The position numbers and the translations under genes are program-made. Below the pieces are notes generated by a model that saw only the letters and a program-made list of their open reading frames with translations, ran no database searches and was not told the DNA's origin. This document shows, one piece after another, positions 1-6,384 of a stretch of DNA of 6,384 nt; positions within the stretch are counted from its first letter, which is position 1; each line of letters starts with the position of its first letter. Origin of the DNA: an uncultured Christensenella sp. (lineage in GTDB: Bacteria > Bacillota > Clostridia > Christensenellales > UBA1242); NCBI GenBank assembly GCA_949293915.1, contig CASFFJ010000049.1, positions 1-6,384 of the forward strand, given 5' to 3'.

Positions 1-1910
1 GCTATAATAAGCATAATATCAATGCTAGTTTTACAATAGAAGGGCAATATCAAGTGCAAATAAGGTCAATGATAACTGCCAATAGCGAAAATTCAAAAAC
101 ATATCAATCGGGTAAATATTGCGATACAATTTATAACAATTATAATTATGAAACGAGTTATGACTTCAAGCGTTACAGCGTATTTATGTATGGCGAAAAT
201 TATGATTTTTATATTGAAAATGTATTAGACTTGATGATGATTTTATGGCGACACTTATTGTATGGCGTGGATGAAGATAAAGGCTTAAAATTGTATTTAG
301 CACAAAATACAATAATTGAAGAACAAGGCGATGAACAAGTTGAAAGACTTGAATCTATCAATGAAGTTATATTAAGACTTGCGAACGAATCTAGCAACAA
401 AGGTATATATAACTTTACATCAGATAGCAATTATAATTCGGCTGTCAGTGGTGGACAAAGTAGTGCATTTAAATATTTAACACAAAAATTATTAGAACTA
501 TATCCAGAATACGCTATACTAGACAATCTAGTTTGTGAGCATATCGAAAATAGTAATATTTTCGTATTAAAGTATACAAATACTCTCGCAACTGAAAAAA
601 TAGATGCGGACAAGATTTACACATATTTTACCACCGATTATGGCAATAAATATATGTATTTATCAGAAAGCGCACGCAGACCAGCAACCACACAATTTGC
701 AATTGACACAATAGATTATATTGATGTTAGCACGACTGAGCAATTATTGATGGCAGTGCAATATGGCAAAAAACCAAATTTTGTAGCGAACAGTACAGTG
801 GCAGAAACTGTTTACAATAATGCACGTGCAGTGTTGCTTGCAATTGTAAATAACACTATGTCAGATTATGAAAAAACGGTCGCAATATTTGATTGGTTGG
901 AGTATGCTATTAGTCTAAATCATTACGCTAATAAAGATAGTTCTAGTGGCGGACTTGTTGATGGCGAATTATCTGTTTATGGTTTAAGGAAAGATTATTA
1001 TTTAGAAGGTGTATTCGCTGACTTGTTTAATTCGGATGTTGGTAATTTTGATGGCGAATTCTATTTAGGTAATATAAAAGGTACAAGCGAAAGTTACGCA
1101 AAAGCGTTTACGTTGTTGTGTGCTATAGAGGGCATAGATACACGTAAAGTAAATGGCAGTTATACCTATACTTATGGTACAGAAGACTATGTGGTAAATC
1201 ATTCTTGGAACAAAGTGTATCTTGATGTGACAGATGATGAGATAAATAATCCGCAATGGTATGCACTTGACCTTATGTTTTCGGATAATCATTATCTACC
1301 ATATTCGTATACAAATAGTTATGAATATTCTTCGCACGCATATTTCTTGGTGACAGATAAATATTTGGATGATTATTTAGGCTTGAATCAAGATTATATA
1401 AGTTTATACGAAAAAACGGTTGAATATGTAGCCAATGAAGATAACAACGCAAAGAAAACAACTGCTGCCGATACTACATTTGATTATTATTCAAATGCCA
1501 CATTTGGGATGACACTTGATGAGATAAAAGCAACAATTTTCGAAAGACAATTAAATGATAAAACAACAGGATTTAATTATAGTAAAGCTTACATAAATCA
1601 AGAATATCAAACATATACCAATACAGAAGGTTATAATAATTTGCAATCGTATGTATCAAATGCTATTATTTACGGCTGGAACAAAATAAATAATTATAAT
1701 GGCACAGGTTATGCTTCGTTTGAAATAAAAGTGGACAAAAAATACACAAACAATACTTCATCATTAGGCGATGCATCAATTGACAGCTTAATGTCTAATA
1801 TGTCAGGAATGTTGAGTAGTCCAAGCTTGTATACATCTGCAACTATCTTAATGGTTGAAGATGGTCAAGGTAGTGTGATATATATCTGCACGATTAAAAA
1901 ACTATATTAA
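1..1910 (+). CDS. transglutaminase-like domain protein, probable pseudoenzyme (5' partial)
   Basis: The reading frame is open from the left edge (first full codon at 3) to TAA at 1908-1910, giving 635 visible residues; the true start is upstream. A GTG at 54 and an ATG at 69 are in frame, but nothing marks either as the start. Residues about 270-450 of the visible part look like a transglutaminase-like (papain-fold) domain: a helix SDYEKTVAIFDWL near 287, a GTSESYAKAF segment near 360, HSWNKVYLD near 400 and WYALDLMFSD near 421. In this family the motif is usually G-x-C-x-G-Y-A; here the Cys position (codon 1086-1088) is Ser, while the His (1200-1202) and Asp (1269-1271) are kept. Cysteine protease or crosslinking activity is therefore doubtful. 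The flanking regions (1-265 and 470-635) are not recognised. About one residue in ten is Tyr, with many Asn, as in some extracellular proteins. Any signal peptide would lie outside the window. The gene directly abuts gerA. Domain call fairly sure; function unknown. Confidence 0.8.
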   Translation, partial: YNKHNINASFTIEGQYQVQIRSMITANSENSKTYQSGKYCDTIYNNYNYETSYDFKRYSVFMYGENYDFYIENVLDLMMILWRHLLYGVDEDKGLKLYLAQNTIIEEQGDEQVERLESINEVILRLANESSNKGIYNFTSDSNYNSAVSGGQSSAFKYLTQKLLELYPEYAILDNLVCEHIENSNIFVLKYTNTLATEKIDADKIYTYFTTDYGNKYMYLSESARRPATTQFAIDTIDYIDVSTTEQLLMAVQYGKKPNFVANSTVAETVYNNARAVLLAIVNNTMSDYEKTVAIFDWLEYAISLNHYANKDSSSGGLVDGELSVYGLRKDYYLEGVFADLFNSDVGNFDGEFYLGNIKGTSESYAKAFTLLCAIEGIDTRKVNGSYTYTYGTEDYVVNHSWNKVYLDVTDDEINNPQWYALDLMFSDNHYLPYSYTNSYEYSSHAYFLVTDKYLDDYLGLNQDYISLYEKTVEYVANEDNNAKKTTAADTTFDYYSNATFGMTLDEIKATIFERQLNDKTTGFNYSKAYINQEYQTYTNTEGYNNLQSYVSNAIIYGWNKINNYNGTGYASFEIKVDKKYTNNTSSLGDASIDSLMSNMSGMLSSPSLYTSATILMVEDGQGSVIYICTIKKLY

Positions 1911-3401
1911 TTGTATAAAAACCTATCATTTAGTCAAACTAAAATTATGAAGGTTGATGCAGTTAAGACATTGAATGTAGCAAAAGCAAAACTGCACCAA
2001 AGTAGTGATTTAAAGTCACGAACGGTGCAGTTTTTTGGCACGAAAGTGAGCGTATTATACATTGCAGATATAACAGACAATGTTTTGCTTAACGATACGC
2101 TATTATATCCAATGACACAATACGAAAAAGAGATAACTGACAAGGTGGTTGATGAGTTAAAAAATATAGTTCTATCTAACTATGAAATCAAAGAATTTAC
2201 GACAATAAATGATGCATTAGATAACTTATTAAAAGGTAACACATTAATATTTGTTGATGGCGCAGATAAAATTCTTGGTTGCGATATTGAGAAAATCATT
2301 GTGCGACCTATTAGCGAACCGCCTACTAGTCTGGTAATCAAAGGTCCGCGTGAAGGATTTAATGAAAGTTTGAAATATAATTTGGCGCTCATTCGAAAGC
2401 GTGCAAAATCAAAAGATTTAGTGGTTAAAAATATTGAATTAGGCGAACAGACTAAAACGAGTATAGCAGTTGTCTATTTTGACAATATTGTAGATAAATC
2501 TATCGTAAAACAAATTATGCAAAAATTAAATTCAATAAAAACAGATGGTATATTGGATAGTCATTATCTAATTTCATATTTGCAAGAGAAACCAAATTCA
2601 ATGTTCAAACAAATTGGCGACACTGAAAAACCAGACATCTTAGTTGCTAAAATGTTAGAAGGTCGTATTGGAATAATTGTAGATGGTTCGCCAATCGCAC
2701 TCACTGTACCATTTATTTTAATGGAAGATTTACAAAACAGCGATGACTATTTCAATCAGCCTGCTCGTGTGACGTTTTTGAGAATTTTGCGTCTTGTTGG
2801 CGTTGTCATTGCAGTATTGTTACCTGGAATTTATATTGCATTAGAGCGGTTCCATTACAAAATTTTACCGCTCGAATTTTTAGTTACCATTATTAACACT
2901 TCACAAGGAATTCCTTTTTCGCCTTTTGCGGAAATATTATTTGTTGTGCTGTTGTTTGAGATTTTATACGAGGCGAACTTGCGTATGCCACAATATCTAG
3001 GTATGGCAACCTCAATCGTAGGTGCGCTGATTCTAGGCGAAACAGCTGTAAATGCTGGACTTGTAAGTCCGCCATCAGTTATGATTGTTGCGCTTAGCGG
3101 TATCACATTCTATATTGTGCCAAGTCAAGCCGCGCAGTTTGGATTGTTGCGCTTGATTGCTTGCTTAATTGGTGCCTGCCTTGGAATATATGGTTTACTG
3201 TTATTTTGTGTATTTGTAATTTCATATTTGTCCAGTTTTGATAGTTATAAGAGTGCATACCTTGCACCAACCGCACCATTTATCAAGCAGGACCAAAAAG
3301 ATTTTTTAATCAGAAAGACGATTAAAAATATGCGCACACGACCTAAGTCTATTGCAAATAATAAGGATAATGAGATCAGGGGGGATGAAGATGAAAGTTA
3401 A
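1911..3401 (+). CDS. gerA: spore germination protein, GerA family (channel subunit)
   Basis: GerA-type subunits of spore germinant receptors form an oligomeric, nutrient-gated ion channel in the spore inner membrane. The 496-residue length is normal. Residues about 20-275 form the soluble N-terminal part: SSDLKSRTVQFFGTK near 31-45, then the family signature EPPTSLVIKGPREGFNESL from residue 136 and the NLALIRKR and Lys-Thr (TKTSIAVVYFD) segments after it. DGSPIALTVPFILMEDL precedes the membrane half. Hydrophobic segments lie at about 290-317, 322-357, 362-404 and 410-443, including SIVGALILGETAVNAGLVSP, a strong GerA motif. The tail after 444 is polar and charged. The start is uncertain: TTG at 1911 touches the stop of the preceding gene, an in-frame ATG lies at 1947 (484 residues) and a TTG at 1971. 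None has a clear Shine-Dalgarno. All conserved family sequence lies downstream of 1971. First gene of gerA-gerB-gerC; overlaps gerB by 11 nt. Family call is very secure; the nutrient recognised cannot be told. Confidence 0.95.
   Translation: MYKNLSFSQTKIMKVDAVKTLNVAKAKLHQSSDLKSRTVQFFGTKVSVLYIADITDNVLLNDTLLYPMTQYEKEITDKVVDELKNIVLSNYEIKEFTTINDALDNLLKGNTLIFVDGADKILGCDIEKIIVRPISEPPTSLVIKGPREGFNESLKYNLALIRKRAKSKDLVVKNIELGEQTKTSIAVVYFDNIVDKSIVKQIMQKLNSIKTDGILDSHYLISYLQEKPNSMFKQIGDTEKPDILVAKMLEGRIGIIVDGSPIALTVPFILMEDLQNSDDYFNQPARVTFLRILRLVGVVIAVLLPGIYIALERFHYKILPLEFLVTIINTSQGIPFSPFAEILFVVLLFEILYEANLRMPQYLGMATSIVGALILGETAVNAGLVSPPSVMIVALSGITFYIVPSQAAQFGLLRLIACLIGACLGIYGLLLFCVFVISYLSSFDSYKSAYLAPTAPFIKQDQKDFLIRKTIKNMRTRPKSIANNKDNEIRGDEDES
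1988..2036 (+). promoter_or_regulatory. intragenic terminator-like hairpin near the start of gerA
   Basis: A perfect 11-bp inverted repeat, AAAACTGCACC at 1988-1998 and GGTGCAGTTTT at 2024-2034, is directly followed by the rest of a six-T run (2031-2036). Inside its loop, GTGA (2005-2008) and TCAC (2016-2019) can form a second small stem. In RNA this would look like an intrinsic terminator or attenuator. It lies inside gerA, where the codons encode the family-typical segment KLHQSSDLKSRTVQFF. It could end transcripts of the upstream gene when gerA is not translated, or it could be chance. No function is shown. Confidence 0.35.
3378..3384 (+). promoter_or_regulatory. ribosome binding site of gerB, decides its start
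   Basis: AGGGGGG lies six bases before ATG at 3391. This is the only good Shine-Dalgarno near the candidate starts TTG 3352, ATG 3370, ATG 3385 and ATG 3391. It directly touches ATG 3385, which rules that codon out and selects 3391. The site sits inside the last codons of gerA, so ribosomes finishing gerA pass over it. Confidence 0.75.
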
Positions 3402-4542
3402 TTATAGACAAGTGTGCGTATTAACATTGCTTGGAATGATTGCCTTAAAATTTTTAGGACTGCCATCATTTTTGTATGTTGATGCAGGGACATCTAGTAT
3501 CTTTATAGCACTGATTTTAATGTGTATAGATGCGGTTTTTGCTTTTCTTATCCTTAGCTTGATTGAGAAAAGTGGTCAACCTAATATATATGAATTTTTA
3601 AAATATTGTGTTGGTCGAGTGGGTGCAAAAATTATCCTTGCGATATTAGTTGGATTTTTTGTTATTGTGCTGTCTAACATAAGCAAAGGATTCGAATTGT
3701 TCATTGTCGAGAATCTGTACAAAGAATTAAACTGGGGTATATACGCTTTGCCATTGATGATATTAATCGCGTTTATGCTGTATAATGGCATTAGGAACAT
3801 TGCACGCGTTGGCGAATTGTTTTGTTGGCTAATTTTGGCGGGCATACTCTATATAGGTCTAAAATCTATTGGTGAAATAGAGTTAGACTCATTGTTGCCA
3901 TTCTTTAAAGATGGAGTAGAACCATTTTTTATGACTGCGATAAAACATATGGCGTGGTTTGGTTCACCTACATTTTTGCTGATGCTGTTTGGCAAAATTG
4001 ATTTTCGTGACAAGAATAAATCAAAATTGTTTGGCTATCTATTTGCTTCTATTGTGCTTGTTCTATTTATGTATATAGTGTTTTACTGCCTATTTCAAAT
4101 CACTAGTCCTACGCACAATTTTTTACTCAGTGATATCAGTCAATTCTCTACTGAACACTCATCCATTGATGAACTATCTTGGCTGATAGTGTCACTTTGG
4201 ATAATTGCCCAGGCAATTCAGCTAGCACTTTATTCGTACGGTTTACAGCAATGTCTCAAATATTTATTTAATATCGAATATGATTTCATCTCTATATTAA
4301 TAGTAATTATTTATATCCTTGTATGGAGTTTGTTGGGCGAAAACGTTATAAGTTTAGAACAAATTATGTTTACGCCTTATGTGTATATCTCACAAATCAG
4401 TTCGGCATATGTTATACCATTATTGTTGTTTATCATTTATCATATTAAGCAAACGATTCAGTCGCACAAATCAGTATCAAGCACTAAGCAAAACAAGAAA
4501 TTTGCTATTAAACTTGATACAGATAAAAGAGGTGCTGTATGA
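3391..4542 (+). CDS. gerB: spore germination permease, GerB family (nutrient-binding subunit)
   Basis: Integral membrane subunit of the germinant receptor, from the GerAB branch of the amino acid/polyamine (APC) transporter superfamily. In known receptors this subunit binds the germinant, often an amino acid. With ATG 3391 as start (chosen from the AGGGGGG site six bases upstream) it is 383 residues, close to the usual 360-370. About ten hydrophobic segments can be seen, roughly at residues 8-28, 35-58, 78-98, 116-133, 143-158, 181-202, 216-240, 267-290, 302-320 and 335-360. A basic, polar tail of about 25 residues follows and is probably cytoplasmic. The family is supported by the overall pattern and by its place between GerA and GerC subunits, more than by one strong motif. 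It overlaps gerA by 11 nt and gerC by 4 nt (ATGA), which suggests translational coupling and matched subunit output. Substrate not predictable. A frame extension back to TTG 3352 is possible but poorly supported. Confidence 0.9.
   Translation: MKVNYRQVCVLTLLGMIALKFLGLPSFLYVDAGTSSIFIALILMCIDAVFAFLILSLIEKSGQPNIYEFLKYCVGRVGAKIILAILVGFFVIVLSNISKGFELFIVENLYKELNWGIYALPLMILIAFMLYNGIRNIARVGELFCWLILAGILYIGLKSIGEIELDSLLPFFKDGVEPFFMTAIKHMAWFGSPTFLLMLFGKIDFRDKNKSKLFGYLFASIVLVLFMYIVFYCLFQITSPTHNFLLSDISQFSTEHSSIDELSWLIVSLWIIAQAIQLALYSYGLQQCLKYLFNIEYDFISILIVIIYILVWSLLGENVISLEQIMFTPYVYISQISSAYVIPLLLFIIYHIKQTIQSHKSVSSTKQNKKFAIKLDTDKRGAV
4529..4534 (+). promoter_or_regulatory. ribosome binding site of gerC
   Basis: GAGGTG, preceded by an A-rich stretch, lies four bases before ATG 4539. 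It supports that start and sits within the last codons of gerB. The start and stop overlap as ATGA, the usual arrangement for coupled translation. Confidence 0.75.
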
Positions 4543-5774
4543 AAAAATTAAAAGAAATCTTTACCACAAAGCGAATAATTTTGATTATGATACTTTTGTT
4601 GTTCGCTATGACCATTCCTAATTTAAATAGGCCAGGGATTAGTCAAACAGAAGCAATTGTCACAATGCTATGTATTGACAAAGAAGATGATAATATTAAG
4701 AGCACTGCCACGATATTGACACCAGGAGATAGCAAAACTGCCAATCTTCAAATGTTTTCTGGCTCAGGTCAGACATTAGGCGAATCAATAAGTAACATTG
4801 CACTAGCCATAGGTAAAGAGATGAGCTTTGCGCAATGCGAAATAATGGCGCTTGGAGATGAAATTTGCAAAGATGGTATCATTCAAACACTTGACTATAT
4901 GACTAGAACGCGAAAAGTGGGTAGAAATGCTATTTTAATTAATTTTAGCGGAGATATTGATGATTTTAGTAAGTCTATTATTGCGCTTAGTAGTGAAAAG
5001 AATTTAAAATTAAACGACATTATAAATTATGATAAGCGATATTTTTTAGCGGAAAAAAGCAATGTGGAATTGTTCTATATAGGTTATTATAGTGATATAT
5101 CACTTGGTATTATGCCACAATTAAAGATTGGCAATAATCAATCGGACAACGCAATTGAAGTGTCTACCAGTGCTGAGTCGCAATTATCCAGCACTAATCA
5201 GTCCGCAGGTATACAAGAACAGCCGAAAAAATATCTTGTAAACGATGGTACAACTAATGTATTTAAAAATGGGAAAAGTGCATTGATTCTTACACCAGAA
5301 ATGATAAAAAAATTAAATTTTTTGTTAGACACGGAACAGCGTGGAGATATAACTATTAGTGGTGTGACAGATGACTTGTACACGAACGCTACAGTTGTGG
5401 TGGAGATTATTGACAAACAGGTGTCAAAAAAGGCGAGTTTTAAAAATGGTAAACCAACATATTCAATTGCAACTGAATTCACTGTTAATGTTGAAGAGGT
5501 GGTGGATGATAGCCCAGAGCGAAATATGTTAAGGCGAAATCAAGAATTTTTAACGCCAACGCTTGTAAATAAATTGACAGAAAAAATAATCGCCGATATG
5601 CAAGAAGTGGTTAATTTTTGTATAGAGAAAAAATTGGACTTGGTGGAAGTATACAAAACATTTAATCGCAAGCATTATAAAAAATGGCATAAATATTTAG
5701 AAAATACAAGCACAGAAGATTTTTTGTCTGGCGTTGAATTTAAAATAGATGCAAAAATCAACAGCCAATACTAA
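4539..5774 (+). CDS. gerC: spore germination protein, Ger(x)C family, lacking a lipobox
   Basis: Third receptor subunit, normally a lipoprotein on the outer face of the spore inner membrane that is needed for receptor function. The 411-residue length is typical. The N-terminus has basic residues and then a hydrophobic stretch (about 13-27, IILIMILLLFAMTIP). The family then usually has Cys-Trp followed by an acidic segment and a conserved A-I-V. Here AIV is at 39-41, but no Cys occurs in the window where the lipobox belongs (about 27-31 reads PNLNR). The nearest Cys, C45, lies in a beta-strand-like segment and is not a lipobox. The protein may therefore be held by an uncleaved anchor. Family features include IALAIGKEMSFAQCEIMALGDE, TLDYMTRTRKVGRNA, a Ser/Gln/Asn-rich linker around 205-230 and the C-terminal FNRKHYKKWHKY (375-386) with the EDFLSGVEFKIDAKI strand. 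Last gene of the operon, followed by a weak terminator hairpin at 5823-5852. Confidence 0.92.
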   Translation: MKKLKEIFTTKRIILIMILLLFAMTIPNLNRPGISQTEAIVTMLCIDKEDDNIKSTATILTPGDSKTANLQMFSGSGQTLGESISNIALAIGKEMSFAQCEIMALGDEICKDGIIQTLDYMTRTRKVGRNAILINFSGDIDDFSKSIIALSSEKNLKLNDIINYDKRYFLAEKSNVELFYIGYYSDISLGIMPQLKIGNNQSDNAIEVSTSAESQLSSTNQSAGIQEQPKKYLVNDGTTNVFKNGKSALILTPEMIKKLNFLLDTEQRGDITISGVTDDLYTNATVVVEIIDKQVSKKASFKNGKPTYSIATEFTVNVEEVVDDSPERNMLRRNQEFLTPTLVNKLTEKIIADMQEVVNFCIEKKLDLVEVYKTFNRKHYKKWHKYLENTSTEDFLSGVEFKIDAKINSQY

Positions 5775-5875
5775 AATTGTGCTAACAATCTATACATTAA
5801 TAATTTTGTCTGCGTTATATTTTTAAAGATAACTTTTCTTATCTTTAATTTTCACATCAATTTACTAATCATCTT
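5775..5875. other. convergent spacer between gerC and pheT
   Basis: This 101-bp AT-rich stretch separates two genes that run toward each other. It holds the hairpin described at 5823-5852. A second small repeat, ATTGT (5776-5780) and ACAAT (5785-5789), is followed on the minus strand by three Ts, so it could be a minor pheT stop signal, but it is only 5 bp. No open reading frame or promoter is evident. Confidence 0.7.
5823..5852 (+). terminator. putative intrinsic terminator of the ger operon
   Basis: A perfect 10-bp stem, TTAAAGATAA at 5823-5832 and TTATCTTTAA at 5839-5848, encloses a six-base loop CTTTTC and is followed by four Ts (5849-5852). It lies about 50 bases after the gerC stop. 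The stem is AT-rich and so weak. On the minus strand the hairpin is followed by AA and mixed bases, so it is not a good terminator for pheT. Confidence 0.55.
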
Positions 5876-6384
5876 TTATTGTCTTAATGTTAGACCGATT
5901 TTTTTCATTGAATCTATTAGTCTGATTGAAAATTTTTCAGTTTCACTAGCTTCCAATGTTCTATCTTTTGGAGTTATAACATAGTTGATTGTATAACTGA
6001 TTTTATTAGGTAAAGTTTCAGCATTCGTGTAAATATCTTTTAAGCTATGCTCAAGAATGTAACTTGCTTTAAATTCGCTGAGCGCTTTTTCAATTGTAGC
6101 ATAAGGCATTTTTTCATCTGCTACGAAATTATAGTCGATAGAAACAGACTGATATTTGCTGGTAGGTGTTAGTTTAAACGTGCGCTGTGGTTGAGCGATA
6201 AGCAAGTCGATATCAAGTTCTAGTCCAGCAAAAATTTTTCGCTTGTCAATATTCTGAACGATATTAGGATGAATTAAACCCATTTCGCCTAAAATTACAC
6301 CATTTGATACAATTTTACACGAATTGATAGGATGATAAATTTTATCATCATTGTCTAGATTAAAATCAACTTCAATATTTGCAA
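5876..6384 (-). CDS. pheT: phenylalanyl-tRNA synthetase beta subunit, C-terminal part (5' partial)
   Basis: The reading frame runs from the right edge to TAA at 5878-5876, giving 168 visible residues; the 5' end is outside the window. PheT is the beta subunit of the alpha2-beta2 enzyme that charges tRNA-Phe in the cytoplasm. The visible part begins in the synthetase-like core with YHPINSCKIVSNGVILGEMG followed by LIHPNIV, matching the family pattern His-Pro ... Gly-x-x-Gly ... His-Pro. An acidic ELDIDLLI strand follows. From about residue 90 comes the ferredoxin-fold anticodon-binding (FDX-ACB) domain: SKYQSVSIDYNFV, a helix, LKDIYTNAETLPNKISYTINY, the typical DRTLEASE and a terminus GLTLRQ. 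The family usually ends with Leu-Arg, so the C-terminus is complete apart from one extra Gln. The usual Pro-Ser-x-x-Arg-Asp entry motif is degenerate here (Gln and Ile replace Pro and Arg). It converges with the ger operon. ATG 6283 is internal and not the start. Confidence 0.92.
   Translation of the reverse strand, partial: ANIEVDFNLDNDDKIYHPINSCKIVSNGVILGEMGLIHPNIVQNIDKRKIFAGLELDIDLLIAQPQRTFKLTPTSKYQSVSIDYNFVADEKMPYATIEKALSEFKASYILEHSLKDIYTNAETLPNKISYTINYVITPKDRTLEASETEKFSIRLIDSMKKIGLTLRQ

Noticed and set aside
54..1910. GTG at 54 as the true start of the transglutaminase-like protein
   Set aside because: The frame is open back to the window edge and no ribosome site precedes 54, so the gene is most likely cut by the window.
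1840..1947. A sporulation (sigma-G type) promoter for gerA
   Set aside because: I looked for a -35 and a CAT-like -10 upstream of gerA; the AT-rich stretch has partial matches only, with wrong spacing, so no promoter is called.
3576..3845. An 89-residue minus-strand open frame inside gerB
   Set aside because: It lies antisense to a conserved membrane protein and has no clear start signal; it is a shadow of gerB.
4379..4621. An 80-residue plus-strand open frame across the gerB/gerC junction
   Set aside because: It overlaps two well-supported genes in another frame, and its translation resembles nothing recognisable.
5198..5482. A 94-residue minus-strand open frame inside gerC
   Set aside because: Antisense to gerC with no independent support.
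1..6384. Mobile elements, CRISPR arrays or tRNA genes
   Set aside because: No terminal repeats, transposase-like frames, regularly spaced repeats or tRNA-like folds were seen.

Overview
The window is AT-rich, uses the standard bacterial code (TAA and TGA both act as stops) and carries a complete tricistronic GerA-type spore germinant receptor operon. This points to an endospore-forming Firmicute. The very low GC and many poorly conserved residues suggest an uncultured clostridial lineage, but the species cannot be read from the sequence.

Layout, left to right: (1) 1-1910, +, the 3' part of a large Tyr/Asn-rich protein with a transglutaminase-like domain, whose 5' end lies outside the window. 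(2) 1911-3401, +, GerA-type subunit. (3) 3391-4542, +, GerB-type permease subunit. (4) 4539-5774, +, GerC-type subunit. (5) 5775-5875, a 101-bp convergent spacer with a weak AT-rich hairpin terminator. (6) 5876-6384, -, the C-terminal part of phenylalanyl-tRNA synthetase beta subunit (PheT), whose 5' end lies outside the window.

The three ger genes are packed with overlaps (11 nt between gerA and gerB, 4 nt ATGA between gerB and gerC). They should make one membrane complex in the spore inner membrane: the B subunit senses the nutrient, the A subunit forms the ion-conducting channel, and the C subunit is an outer-face accessory. The transglutaminase-like gene abuts gerA with no intergenic space, so it may be cotranscribed, but its link to germination is only inferred from position.

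Most notable points: the transglutaminase-like domain keeps the His and Asp of the triad but has Ser in place of the nucleophilic Cys. The GerC subunit has a hydrophobic N-terminus but no lipobox cysteine. A perfect 11-bp inverted repeat followed by a T-run, which looks like a terminator, sits inside the first codons of gerA. That gene also lacks a recognisable ribosome binding site, unlike gerB and gerC. I found no mobile element, CRISPR array, tRNA or rRNA. The core of the window is a recognisable known system with unusual details rather than a wholly new one.
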